Shown: piece by piece, positions 46,860 to 59,149 of the stretch
Numbering within the stretch: position 1 is the stretch's first letter
Layout of the letters: each line of letters begins with the position of its first letter
Source of the DNA: Hibiscus mutabilis
Lineage: Eukaryota > Streptophyta > Magnoliopsida > Malvales > Malvaceae
Reading direction: 5' to 3'
NCBI GenBank assembly: GCA_019671005.1
Contig: CM033718.1
Location: 32,690,508 to 32,754,507, forward strand
Length of the DNA stretch: 64,000 nucleotides
Translations under genes and position numbers: made by a program
Notes under the pieces: generated by a model
What the model saw: the letters and a program-made list of their open reading frames with translations, nothing else
What the model was told of the DNA's origin: nothing
The model's database searches: none

Positions 46860-47005
46860 ATCATATTCTTTTAACAACTCAATCCACCATCTTTGCCTCA
46901 AATTCCACTCTTTTTGGGTAATAAGGTACTTCAAACTCTTATGATCGGTGCGGATGTAACACTTTTCCCCATATAGATAATGTCTCCAAATCTTCAAAGT
47001 CAAGA
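46860..47005 (-). pseudogene. Ty3/gypsy RNase H part (family C), split by LTR
   Basis: Minus strand reading LTLKIWRHYLYGEKCYIRTD, HKSLKYLITQKEWNLRQRWW, IELLKE, a typical gypsy RNase H C-part with the TDHKSLKY motif. It connects across the solo LTR 47006-50017 to SRQLKPHKPNYHTPDLEHVV on the other side. No integrase follows at lower coordinates. Confidence 0.9.
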
Positions 47006-50000
47006 TGTAACTCCCCCTAAAATCGGGCTAGGAGTTTTACAAGGTAATCACATGCCTGGAGAAGTTATCTTTGGATTATTAAAGATTAAATTTGTGTCAA
47101 TTGAATAATAAAGTGAATGAAATTGAAGGTAAAAGAACTAATTGAGCAAAGATCAATTATCAAATGAGTAAAGTGATCATATTACAAGGACTATAAAGGA
47201 GTGTATATATATGGAAATTCATAAGGTAATTTCGAATGAAAATCAAATGATTGAGGATTAAATTGTAAAGGAAAAGAAAAGAGTTTGTGACTAAATTGTA
47301 AGGAAGGATAAATAGTCTTAGAGGATCAAATTAAAAGGAAGTGAAAATGTTGAGGTTGCATGGCTATTTAACCAATTGTGGTTAATGTATAAGAATAGTA
47401 AAAAAAGAGAAAAAATTAAGAGAAAAAGAAAAAGTGGCAGGCTATGCTAGGAGGAAGGAAAAAGCCAACAAGATTATCTTCTACAACTCAAATTCTCTCA
47501 AAAAATCATCCATGTGAGGAGCTAATTAATCGATTTTGTTTGGAGTCAAATTGTAGTGAATTTTGTGCCAATTTTTGTAGCTAAATTTATCCAATCGGTA
47601 AGCAATCCCTTTGTATATATTATTGTGTTAAATTTCTATGTGAATCTGAAGCTTAATTGCATGATTTTGATGCTAGAAATTCTACTTTTGATCGCAATTG
47701 AATAAGAAACTTAGAAATGTAATGCTTTGGGTCCATGATTATTGATTGGGTTGAATGTTATACTTGTTAAAGGATAATGAGTATTAAAAAGAGGAGGAAA
47801 GCATGATGTAATCTTGAAATAATGTTGCTTGAATTGAGAATGAATTGTTGATGATTATGATTGAGATAGGGCATTTAAATTAGTTGAAAACAATGGATAT
47901 GCAATCTACCCAGAAAAGCTATGTTCTGGCAGTAAGTTTAGAAATTCATAGAAAATTTAAATATGTTGAGTTAGAGGATGAATTTTATATGTGTAAAACC
48001 ATGTCCGAGTCTAGTTTTGTCTCCAACAAACAGTGATTTATTTCGAGTTCTGAATCAAGAGTTTTGAATTTTTAAGTGAAGGTAGGACAGAAAATCTGGA
48101 AGCAGATTCAGCTTTGAGACTTCTAAGAATTCTCATAATTTTTGTAGACATTGTTAAATTATGAGGCTTATAGCATTAAAACCACAGTTGAATCTAGTTT
48201 GTAAGGGTGTAAAGAACTTTAAATTCCAGTGTATTCTCTTTTCTGGAGAGATAATTCTTGATGATAGCTCAAACTACCAAAGGTTGAAAACAAGAACTTA
48301 ACTTGAAAATGGAAATGAGGAATGACAAGTATATATATGGTTGTTGCTTGAATGATGATATTGGTTATGTGTATTGAGTAAATGTTTGGTGAAGTGTATG
48401 TATATTAACTGTTGTACTTATGTTGTTTGAATTAAAGATTGGTGAAAGAAGTAAGGTCAATAAAGAAGGAAATTTTGAAACAAGGACTCATATGTAATTA
48501 GTGGATCGGGATATCCCGTAACTTCGGGTGTAAGGTGAGTGAAACTATACCTTTGTGTGAAAATGATGTTGTATTAAACATCATTTAAATTAATGCCTAA
48601 AACCGAAGGTTTAAAACAAATGGTAATTAAATAATGAAATATGACAGAAAGAAAGATAAGTAACTAATGTATGTCTGAAGTGTGAAAAAGGTGTGAAATG
48701 ATATGTAAAGCAATTGAAAACTTGATATGAGGCTGAGCTGAACTGATTGTTATTTAATAGCTTAACACAATCAGCTAATGGTATGCAATGAATTGATGAT
48801 AGACACCTAAAGTACTAGTGATTGTAACAGGAAAAGTTCTTATTGAACTCAATAAGCTTATGACTTAATATGCTTGCTAAATGGTACACCAATGGGAAGA
48901 ACATGTAAACTCAAGTTAAGCCACTTGTATGGATCTTTGATTGATGATAAGGTGAAGTATGGTATGATTTCTTGCTATGTGAACGCTAGTAATTTCTCTA
49001 TATGATTGTATAGTGTTAATCGATTAATGGTATGCTAATCAAGGTTGAAATGTTATGAAGATAATGGTATAAAGGAATGTTATGCAAGGTGTAATGACAT
49101 AGATTGATGAAAATGATATGCATGTTATATGTGAATGCTATGTAATTACTATGCATAACGGTTGAATTGTATGATAGTGATGTTAACTTGGCATGATAAT
49201 AAACAAGGTTAAATAAAAAGTCATGATAGCATACTTACTTATGCAATGAAAAGACAAAAAGAAAGCAAAATGAAATGGTACGATGGCATATTTGATATGC
49301 ATTGAATTGAAATGTGAAATGAAATGAAATGAAAATGAAAGAAAGGGAGCTAAAGCTCAAATAGAAATGGCAAGCAATGCTTGCAAATGTTTATGAATTG
49401 AAATGAAAAGATATGAAACTATATATAAATCCTTGTATTTGAGCCAACTTAGGACATAATTGGGATGCCATTGTGAATGAGGGACTACGGTCCAAGACAA
49501 ATGAGGTCCTTATTTAGCGGCAATAGGAGGTATGTGCTGTGAAAGGTCATTGGTGATAGTAGGAGGGTTAACCATATTGTTAAATATTTATTAGCGACAG
49601 TTTGGTTGGGGATTCGAATGTTTGAAAGTTGTCTAAGTCCAAGGAAATTGATTTAAATAATAATGATAAGATTATAAAGAAGTCATAAGTGAACATGAAT
49701 GATTCTTGTTTATGAATATGTGTATGCTTTAACAATGTATGCAAATGACATTGATATATAATTATGATCTTAAAAGAAATGAAAGTGATTGTTATGTTTG
49801 ATCTTTGAAGTGAATAAGAAACACTATTTGATATGTCTATTGATATGAAATGTATTTTGGAACTTGATCTATGAAACATAAAAAAGTTTTAAATTGACCT
49901 GAAATCTGGATGGATGTTTAGTTGATAAGTGTTAAGATATCGTATGTTTGATTCAATGTTTGTTCAGTAACACTTCCTAAACCGGTTTAACTCCTAGATC

Positions 50001-50017
50001 AGGTAAGGAGTGTAACA
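47006..50017 (+). mobile_element. Solo LTR inserted in family C RNase H, 3.0 kb
   Basis: TGTAACTCCCCCTAAAATCG to AAGGAGTGTAACA, splitting a continuous RNase H reading. The flanks CAAGA (47001-47005) and GAAAA (50018-50022) are a decayed 5-bp duplication. It contains the reverse-orientation module at about 49480-49620 (GACTACGGTCCAAGAC, GCGGCAATAGGAGG, GATAGTAGGAGGGTTAACCA, CGACAGTTTGGTTGGGGA). No gene. Short frames such as 49580-49879 minus are without support. Confidence 0.82.
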
Positions 50018-51570
50018 GAAAATAACCACGACATGCTCCAAATCAGGCGTATGGTAATTCGGTTTGTGAGGCTTGAGTTGTCTCGAGGACTAAGTAACCA
50101 CTTTACCAGCTTGCATGAGAACACAACCAAGTCAATTCAACAAAGCATCATTGAACACAACATAATCCTTCCGTGGCTTGGGTTGGACCAAAATAGGATC
50201 CTCCGTCAATAAGCTTTCAATTGTTCAAAACTTTGATGTTTTTCTTGTTCCACTCAAATAGAACTTCTTTTTGTAACAACTTGGTCTTAGGTTCCACCGT
50301 GATAGAAAATAGTGGTAAAATCTTGCAAGCCCAAGGAAACTATTAACTTTGCAATATTCCTAGGTGGCTTCCACTCTACAACATCCTGAATCTTTTACGG
50401 ATCAACTCGGATCCCATCCACTGCAACAATGAGACCCAAAAATGCCACCTTAGAGAGCAAAACTTGCACTTACTAAACTTAGCAAAAACCTTCCTCTCCC
50501 TCAAGGTCTGAAGAACCCCACGGAGAGGATAGTCATGCTTCTCCTCCAAACTCGAATAAACCAAGATGGCATCGATGAAAACCACCATAAACTGATCTAG
50601 GTAAGGTTGAAATATCTGGTTGATCAAATCAATAAAATCTAAAGGTGCAATGGTAAGCCCAAAAGGCATTACTAGGAACTTATAATGTCCATACCACATC
50701 CTGAAAGCGGTTTTCTAAACATTCTCTTCTACTACTTTCAACTGATAGTAACCCGATCTCAAGTCGATCTTAGAGAACACACGAGCACCTCTCAACTGGT
50801 TAAACAAATAATCTATTCTTGGTAGGGATAATAGTTCTTCACTGTTACCTTGTTGAGCTGTCGGCTCTAAATGCACATCCTTAAAGTCCCATCCTTTTTC
50901 TTAATAAACAAGACCGGTGTGTCTCAAGGTGATATGCTCGATCGGATGAACCCTCTTTCTAAAAAATCATGTATCTAATTTTTAAGCTCTCTCAATTCTA
51001 ACAGTGCTATACGAAAAATTGTTGTCATGCCAGACATCACATTTATACGAAACTCTAGCTCACGATCTGGAGGAAGTCTGGGTAACCCTTTTGGAAACAC
51101 ATTGGCAAAATCTCTAACAGTCAGAAGACTCTCAAGCATTAGACTCCCACACTCGTGTCAACCACACGAGCCAATAAGGCCTAATAGCCTTGTTGGATCA
51201 TCATTTGTGCCACCAAGGCCGACATTATATTGGAAAGGCAATGACTTATGTCACCCTTCACCACCAACTTGGCTCTATCTAAACCTCGAAGCTTAAGGCT
51301 CTTCACCCTACGACCCAATCGTGCATCATGCTGGAGCAATCAATACCATCGAATCAATCAAAAAGATCTAAGCTTGAAACTCGATCGGACACCGCCAATA
51401 CACCTTATTCACCAAAACACCATACCCCAAAGGACTAGTCACACAGACTCCTATCTCAAGATCTTCGACAAGAATACCCCATTGTTGAGATATTCCACTA
51501 CGTATATTGGAATTAGTATATCCTGAATCCACAAGAGAAAAAATAGGAACAAAAAACAAGGTAAATGTAC
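50018..51570 (-). pseudogene. Ty3/gypsy protease, RT and RNase H N-part (family C)
   Basis: Minus strand, high to low. Aspartic protease with active site FSLVDSGYTN (Asp codon 51527-51529) in 51368-51559, followed by the linker (FANVFPKGLP-type text around 51060-51110). RT has DLRSGYYQLKV-type text near 50750, then 50376-50699 open with MWYGHYKFLVMPFGL, INQIFQPYLDQFMVVFIDAI and LVYSSLEEKHDYPL. The active-site pair is D-A instead of D-D. RNase H begins at 50018-50110 with SRQLKPHKPNYHTPDLEHVV and a TAG just before it. Stops are frequent elsewhere. Confidence 0.9.
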
Positions 51571-51599
51571 ATAATATGACATCAATAGCCTTATAGTCC

Positions 51600-52806
51600 T
51601 TCTGAGCCTTGACTGCGTACTAGCTTACTGGTTCCCTTGTAGTGGACTAGATCGTACCCCCACTTTGATTTATGGACATATGGCTCGCTCCTCTTCTAGC
51701 AAAGCCTCGACCCCTCTAAGCTCGATCAGAGGTTCTCTGAGTCTAGACCAGAGTGGTGTTAGCAGTGGCCGGACAATCCCTCGCATAATGGTTTGGTAAT
51801 CCACACTTAAAGTAAACTCTAGATGTCCCCCAGCACTCTTCTATATGCTTTCGCCCACACGGATCACAAACTGGTGTGCCCACAGTCCTTTGTGAGCCCT
51901 CCAAACTCATCATGGATGAAGATGATGATGTCCTCATACAACCAGTAGGCTTTGACCTACAGTTTGATATTGAAGTCCGGTTCGAAGATCCTCTTCCTTG
52001 GTTCCAGCAGTTTCTATTCCTCCCGAAATAATACTGCGAGCTGTTGGAGAAGTTTTGAGTACTCCCACTCGAGCTCCCTTACCCTCCATCCGGGCCATAG
52101 GTCAAACCTTACATTTGCTTAAGTGACTTGGTACTAGCAGTCAATTTTGAAAACACTTTTGGTGGGGCAATAGTCAAGTATGTCTGAATTTCCTTCCACA
52201 AAACATTTGGAAACCTCTTACACCTTATCCTCTCGGTAGCAACCAACTCGAGGGCATACCTACTCAACTGCAAGAACTCGTGTTCTTATTCGAGGATTGA
52301 TCGATTCCCTTGGAAAAAATTATTAAACCGATCCCTCAAGATAACAATGTGGGCTTCATCTACATACTTTCTCTCAAACTCATCCAAGAAGTCGTCCTAT
52401 GTGGGTTGGTTAGGATACCAACCCAACTCTACGGTCTCGCAACATTCTCGAGTATTTTCCTTCAAAAGGGAGAGAACACATGTCAACTTATCATTAGGTT
52501 TCAACCGCATTTATCTCATGATCCAACGAGTACCCCTCAACCACTAATCTGCCTTAACATTATTGTCTTGTCCTGATCCTAGAAAGTCTGTAGCACCATG
52601 GTGGCGCACCCTCTCAATCGGTGACTCGCAAGGGGTAGCCGAAGGCCTAGGTATGGCTCTCACAAATCGGTGAAGGGATTGGTGCAGAGAGAGAAATAAT
52701 TGGCCCCTCGGCCCTTATTGTCCTTTGACATCTCAGCCGAACCACGGACGTAATCCTCATCATAGCTCCCCCACGTGAGTCCCAACACTCCTCACGATCA
52801 TATGCC
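51600..52806 (-). pseudogene. Ty3/gypsy gag (family C), decayed
   Basis: Minus strand. 51743-51937 is an open stretch with nucleocapsid fingers: VCDPCGRKHIEECWG and a CCHC knuckle YFKCGLPNHYARDCP. The capsid region (51950-52600) is recognisable only in pieces (EFLQLSRYALELVATERIRC-type text near 52200-52280; RKDVLSFRT-like pieces) with stops in all frames. Its 5' part is cut by the LTR at 52807, and the leader resumes at 57775. Confidence 0.82.
52802..52806. repeat. Candidate target duplication ATGCC (left)
   Basis: ATGCC before TGTAAT at 52807; GTGCC after GTTACA at 57775-57779. Four of five bases match. Confidence 0.6.
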
Positions 52807-55800
52807 TGTAATATCCAGAAACCCAGTCTAGAATAAACAATATTAATTTAGTTTTTAAGTTAACCAATTTCAGTGTAAATTTTGAAGAGTTTAATTGTAA
52901 ATTTTTACAAACCTTGATTTAAGAAGTGGTTATATTAGAAATTACGTTGGATTGCTATTGTAACTAGAACAAGCAAGCCATTAATCAAATAGGACAAAAA
53001 TTAAATCAAAGGATTAATTGGTTGAGTTATGCTTTTAATGTATTCTATTGGGATGTAAGGGACGGAATTGATGGAAATCTATATTAGGCGACTACAATTA
53101 AAAGGACCAATTTTATAATACTGAAAAGTTCTAGATTTTCAAGTAGATTATTCAAAAAGGAAAGGGTGTGTCCCCATGCCCTCCCCTTACTGCCTTGTTT
53201 CGGTCAAAACAAATAAGAGAAGAATGATCTTCTTCTTTACCTTAAGTGGGATCAACCAAAGCATTAGATAGGGGGAGGAAGAGAGAAATTCATGTGCTCC
53301 TTGATTCGGTTATGTGGTTGGAATTTGAATGGTTTTTGTTGTCAATAAAGCAAGGAAGTTAAGCTATTCTTCCTCTAATAGTTGCATGTTTAATTGGATG
53401 ACGTTCATGATACCTTTTGATATAAAAAGTATGTGAATTTCTTGATTTGAGAACTTTGTGATCTTGATGAAATATGGGTTGGGTCGAATGAAATTAGATG
53501 AAGAAACACTTGAACTTTCTTTATGATTAATTGAATGAGAGATACAACAATTGAATGAGAAAAGCATTAAGCCATGTAGAGCTTGGATATAGACTCAATT
53601 GAATTGATATCAAATGTTGTTTCAATGAAGTTAAGGATTATTTTTGAAGCTTTGAAACAAAGGAAAACACTTTAAGACTGTAAACAGAGGTTGTATTGTG
53701 AATTAAGGACTGATTTATGTTTATAAATTTTGGTGTAAACAAATCTAGTTGATAGGTAAAGCACTGAACTATTTTGGCTTAGTAAATGGTGTTGTGAAAA
53801 TTTGATTAATCACATAGTCTTGAAATGCAAAAATGGCTATATGATTGTTTTCAAAATAGATGAATGATCTTGATAAAATGAATTTTAGAATATCGAAACT
53901 GCTTTATGAATTATAAGTGGTAACTAGAGTATTTTTTATTGATTCTGAATGAATGTTTTGATTGATTTCAAGGTTGTAATATGTAGGATTAATAGTAGGA
54001 ACAATTAAGGTAATTGGAAGTCTTATTAGAAAAAAATTAAGGGCTGGAAATGAGTTGTAAAGAAACTGTCCTGCTTTGTACCTTGTAAACAGTTTTAAAA
54101 TCTGCATTAGTAGTAACTTTGAAATTTTGTTATAAATCGTACAAGTAGAATTAGAAGCTATAATTCATATGGTTGAAAATCTTGTCATGTCTAGTTTCAT
54201 TTAAAACAAGAGAAACTGAATTTTGAGTTTTATAACAGCTTGTATAGACAATTGTTCAAAGACAGTGTAATTTGCCTAGCGGCAGAATTAAGTGTATCTC
54301 TAGATTAAAAACTGTATTAATCCATAAGGAGTAAAAATGCAAGGCCTGTATGATTAGAGAGCTAGTTGAGTCAGTTTTGCAACGGTGTAACGGTTCAAAA
54401 TTCTGATATACAAAATGGAAGTTATGAATTTTTAATCGAGTAGTGAACAAGCTGCCTGGCAGTAGCTCTATAGGTGACTTAAAATATCATTGGAAGCTTT
54501 AATGGATTGAGTAGAGCATGAATGTAAAATACTTGAGAAGCTGAATTGTTTTGTTTATGATGATCATATTAGGATCAATTTAAATGGACTAAGATTTGTT
54601 TTAGTAGATTGGAAGGAAGTGAATTGTTTCATTAACAATAGGGCTATTTGAAATATATATAAGAATGTTAGAAATGGCTTTATGCTTATGTATATATGTT
54701 ATTAAATGGTTTTATGCTTATGTATATATGTAACTAAATGTATATTGGATTATTTTTGGTATACATATATAAATATATTGATCTAATTGTAGGCAAATGT
54801 ATGTGTATAAAGTTTGGGACTGTTGTACGGGTCTAAAGATCATTAGTAGACTGCTTGGTATGATCAAAATATTAGGAATGCTATGAGATTAAGTGAAGGG
54901 ATTGTTATGCAAGTTAAGGACTGTTTTGCTTTTAAAATATATGGTGGTTGGACTGTTGTATCTCTTTATTGAACTGTTTTATCTTAATTATTCCAACATG
55001 GACAGGTTAGAATGAAAATTTAGAGTACATGGACTGATTTGTGGAACCTAGGGGCTGTTAAGGTATTGGTTGAATTTAGATAGATTTTTAATGGTTTGTT
55101 ACTCTTGTTTGAGGTACATTTGTGATCAATGAAGGCTAGGATGTGGGTTGGTGTGAAAAGAAGTTAGGATTGTGGTTCAACTATTCCATAACGTTGGAAT
55201 ATAAGGTAAGTGTAGTTATACATTCGGGATGACAAGGAATCATCCTAATTTTGTTAGTAATTATTATGATTTAAATGTATACATGGTTGCCTAAAGCTCA
55301 AGTAGAGCACATTGGGGCGAAAAACATACATTCATGGTATAGAATCATTGTAAGTTCTTGTCTAATGCTTGGAATTTATATGCACTTATATTTGCTATGT
55401 TGTGTTTGAAATGGATGGTTATGTGCATATTGTTTATGATTGGAAGCTAACTATCGAATGCTATTTCTACGAAATAAGATGAGTAACTATCTTCCATAAC
55501 TCAACAATTCAAAGATAATAAGTCTAATGTAGCAAAGTTTTGTTTGTTCTAAGACATTGATTAAGCAACAAAGTATGGATACTTATGAAATAAGATACTC
55601 CCCAAATATCAAAGATAAGATAAAATACGTAATTGCCTAAAATGGAAGTCCTTGGATTCATTGGTATGATACATGGTATTATTGGGACTACGATCCATGA
55701 GCTACTGCTCGGGGAATGCCCCATTATACGTGATAAGTTAATTGCAGACAGTAGGAGGTAACGGGGGAGTTGTACGGAGTTTGTCAACAGTTTAGTTGGA

Positions 55801-57774
55801 TAGTTATGGAGATAGGATTGTTATGTTTTGATATTAGCCATGGCTTTGTGCTTGAGCTAATTATCGCTTGGACCCATATGGTCAAACTCGGACCAATGTC
55901 AATCGTATCCAATTGTGATCCAAGGCGAATTGTTAAAAAATATGAATGTATAGTATCCAGTAAGAATTCAAGGAAATATATGAATCATATGAAATGATTA
56001 TTGGCTCATGATGAGCAAATAGTATGTTTGGTTCCTGGTGACCATATGTTACGCGTTTTATACTAATTACTAAAAGCTTTGAACATAAATGGCAACAAAC
56101 AATCAACTGAACTATTGACAAGCAAATGACTAATTTATAAGGAATTCAAAGGCTATTGAACAGTTATCAAGTCTCGGGGAAGCCTAATTGTAATAAGTTG
56201 ATCTTTAATAAGATCGACATATTTGTAAGAAGATTGAAGAAGTATTCGAACACTATAAGGCTTATAAAAGAAAGATTAAGATATTCATAACAAATGCTAA
56301 CTATGATCGAATATTGATTGTGTGTTTCATTGGAATTTTTATACTAAATGCTTTTCATTATTTGATGCCACTACCTCACTTAGGCTATATAAGCCTAATG
56401 CACTTCATAATCATGCATTGCAGGGTTTATTAAAGTTCATGTGGTTCAAGTATGGACAAGAATAGCAATCTTTTGTTCAAGATCCAAGCAGAGTTGGATT
56501 CATTCTCTAAGTAGTGTACTTCTAGGATTGTGGCACATTGTTTAATAGTTATATGTAGAGTATTCTATGTTTTGTACAAATAGCCAAATCTTGTTATTTC
56601 ATATGATTGATGTTATAACTATAAGCCATTCAAATGTTTCCTTAGTATTAAAAGACATGTAGGGTTACTTTCGATTCGTAAGTTATAGATTTTTCTCCAT
56701 GGTTGTGATGTTAAATATTTGAAGTATAATTTGAGTCGTGAGTAAGCATACGAAAATTTCTTGGGGTTCTAAAACTAGTTGATCATGGAAATATTGATAA
56801 TTAGTGAATCATGACATGCTTGATATTTTGATTGAATCAACTTATGAATGTAAAATAGTAATATTGTTTTGGAAATCGAAGATGGCATGGTCTAAGTGGT
56901 GTTTGATAAGATTTCTATTTGACAATTGCGTTTTAAGAAAATTTACATTTGGTCAATCTTTAAAGTGATTCTTAGACGGATGTATGGTGATAATATGCCA
57001 AAGGGTTTGATTTATAGATGACTAATCAAAGTAGGCTTTAAAGGAAATTAGACAAATGTTCAATTGTGGGCTTAGAATCATGGGATCGATCCCCTAACAC
57101 CAAAGCATACTGAATAAAACCTCATAACTTTATAGATATTGAGAAGAACTCTCTTAAGCAATGAAATAAAATGACATATAGATAAGTTTATGAAGTTCAC
57201 TACCAGATAAACTGCATTAAGTTATAAGTAAAGGTGCTCCATGACTCTCAAATTGAATATCTAGCAGTGATTAATGTCATTTTTGGGCATGCCACGTTGG
57301 ATATTAGATATCCCTATGTTAAATGATTAAATGAGAATATTAGTCAAATGCTTAACACTTATGTTTCGATAAATAAAAATATGTTTCATAATTGATAAGT
57401 AATAAAACCTTCATGAAAAATCATGGGTCGGTTCTTACGGATTGCAAATGGAATCATTAGATAGGTTATCTATGATAATAATGTTGTTATCGGATGTGAT
57501 AGGGAACACCCTAATCGTTAATTGGATAGTGTATTTTGAAACGTATAGATCGATTAGAATAATTAATTTGTAACGATTTTTGTTTGGGTGCCATAGATAA
57601 GTCTTGTTTAAGTTTAGACTCTTATAATAGTTTTATAAAAAGTTTTAAACTGTTTGCCCCTTTTTCACTGATGAAGTGTTATCTTGCAAGTCAAGTTAAT
57701 AATGCGTGTTAGTTTTTTTCTTAAGTAACTTCTTAAACTCCAGCTTTCTTCTAAACCGGGTTGAGGACGTTACA
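52807..57774 (+). mobile_element. Solo LTR of family B, about 5 kb
   Basis: TGTAATATCCAGAAACCCAG to TTGAGGACGTTACA, interrupting the gag/leader of the family C element. It is the reverse-complement relative of 8240-12044. It contains ACCTCACTTAGGCTATATAA followed by GCCTAATGCACTTC (56370-56405), the reverse-orientation LTR module at about 55640-55790 (GGGACTACGATCCATG, GACAGTAGGAGGTAAC, CAACAGTTTAGTTGG), and a 32-bp tandem duplication at 54672-54735. No gene; roughly a thousand bases at each end show nothing but AT-rich non-coding sequence. Confidence 0.82.
54672..54735. repeat. 32-bp tandem duplication
   Basis: AAATGGCTTTATGCTTATGT + ATATATGTTATT at 54672, repeated with small changes at 54704. 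Confidence 0.85.
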
Positions 57775-57940
57775 GTGCCCTCCTTGGCATGATTACTTTC
57801 TGTACAAGCTAACAAATAAGGTTACATCATTGAATATTCAGCTTAAACTAGTACGACTTCGACTTATGGGAAACGTATTTGCTAGACACCTAGACAACAC
57901 TCTAAAAACCCCAGGGCTTCCTAGAACTGGCTAAACCTAG
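57775..57940 (-). mobile_element. Leader of the family C element
   Basis: Resumes after the solo LTR. Contains ACAACACTCTAAAAACCCCA and GGGCTTCCTAGAACTGGCTA, matching the displaced leader copy at 46791. Non-coding. Confidence 0.7.
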
Positions 57941-57952
57941 GCTCTGATACCA
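57941..57952 (-). promoter_or_regulatory. Primer binding site, initiator tRNA-Met type (family C)
   Basis: Minus-strand TGGTATCAGAGC, 4 bp from the LTR start at 57957. Confidence 0.88.
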
Positions 57953-57956
57953 GTTT

Positions 57957-58900
57957 TGTAATACCCCCAACCCGAATGTCATAATTGGGCCTCACGCCCA
58001 AGCCAAAATCATAAAATTTTACAACTAGATTTAGAGCAAACACATTCATTTCATAAAAACCATTAAGTTCAAATACATTAAACAAATGGTTAAAACGTTA
58101 TAGGAACTCCATTTAAAATACATAATTAAAAGCATTCGATTAATAATTTAAAATCCAAAATGAGAGTTACAATAAGACTTAGGGTCCTATGAATACATAG
58201 CCCAAATAATCTATGTACTGTAATCAGACAACAAGTCGATACTAAGGTCCTACTCTAATGGTGCTCCAATGATGCACGCCAACCTACTAACCTGCGAATA
58301 GAAACAACAATTCTGAACGCTGAGCTAACAAAGCTTAGTGGATACACTTTCAATCAAACATGCTTTATGCAAATTATAAATAAGGGCACGTGGCTAAAGA
58401 ATGATACATGGCAATGTAATACATATGGCATTACCTCTAGCAGCCTAAACACATAACAAGAAAATTTGTAACAATCTCACGCATCATATATGCACCATAC
58501 CAACAAAACTGGAATGAGGCTCGATGTCATACAGCCTCAGGAGCATACAATCATACTTGGAATCTCTCGTCGAGTATCATCGGATGAGGCCTGGTGTCAT
58601 ACAGCCTTGGGAACGTACATTCGGAAGTTTACCTTTTAGTGCTACAACACTCTCACTAGGCATCTAGATCCCATCAATCAAAGTGACCAAACCACACAAG
58701 TCCCTTTACTTGGTATGTAACAGCACACGATCTACCAAGGATCCTTGTGGTTTCTAGTAGAAACAAGTCACCCAATATGTACCAAGTTATTACTCATTAT
58801 GCTCGTATAGGAAGTTAAATCTTTGGTTTCTTAGTTTCACTATTCATTTTACCGCATTAGAAACGCATTGGGCCTTACTCCTTGAAATATAGGTCCCTAG
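57957..58900 (-). mobile_element. 5' LTR of the family C element
   Basis: Starts TGTAATACCCCCAACCCG just after the PBS. 58018-58890 matches the displaced LTR copy 45961-46790. The far terminus is not clear; similarity to the other copy ends near 58880 (CGCATTGGGCCTTACTCCTT). No gene. Confidence 0.75.
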
Positions 58901-58929
58901 AACTCAAAACATAATTTCCAAGCAGATTT

Positions 58930-59120
58930 CCCAGCAAGTACCAATACCCGCTTAAGGCCATCGATACGCTATTGTGGGTACCGATACCCACTTATGTGTA
59001 CCGATACACATCTTTGCATATTAAAGGAATTGAACTAGTAGCCTTGTAGAACATTTTGGCTATTGGAATTCTTGTAGAACAAAGGGTATCGATACCCTCC
59101 TTAGGTGTATCAATACAACC
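58930..59120. repeat. Short array of ATCGATAC / GTACCGATACC words
   Basis: GGCCATCGATACGC, GTGGGTACCGATACCCAC, GTGTACCGATACAC and GGGTATCGATACCC occur within 190 bp. Several are self-complementary (GGGTATCGATACCC is a perfect 14-bp palindrome). Confidence 0.75.
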
Positions 59121-59149
59121 TTGAAGAATTGCATTTGTTCATCAAGTTT

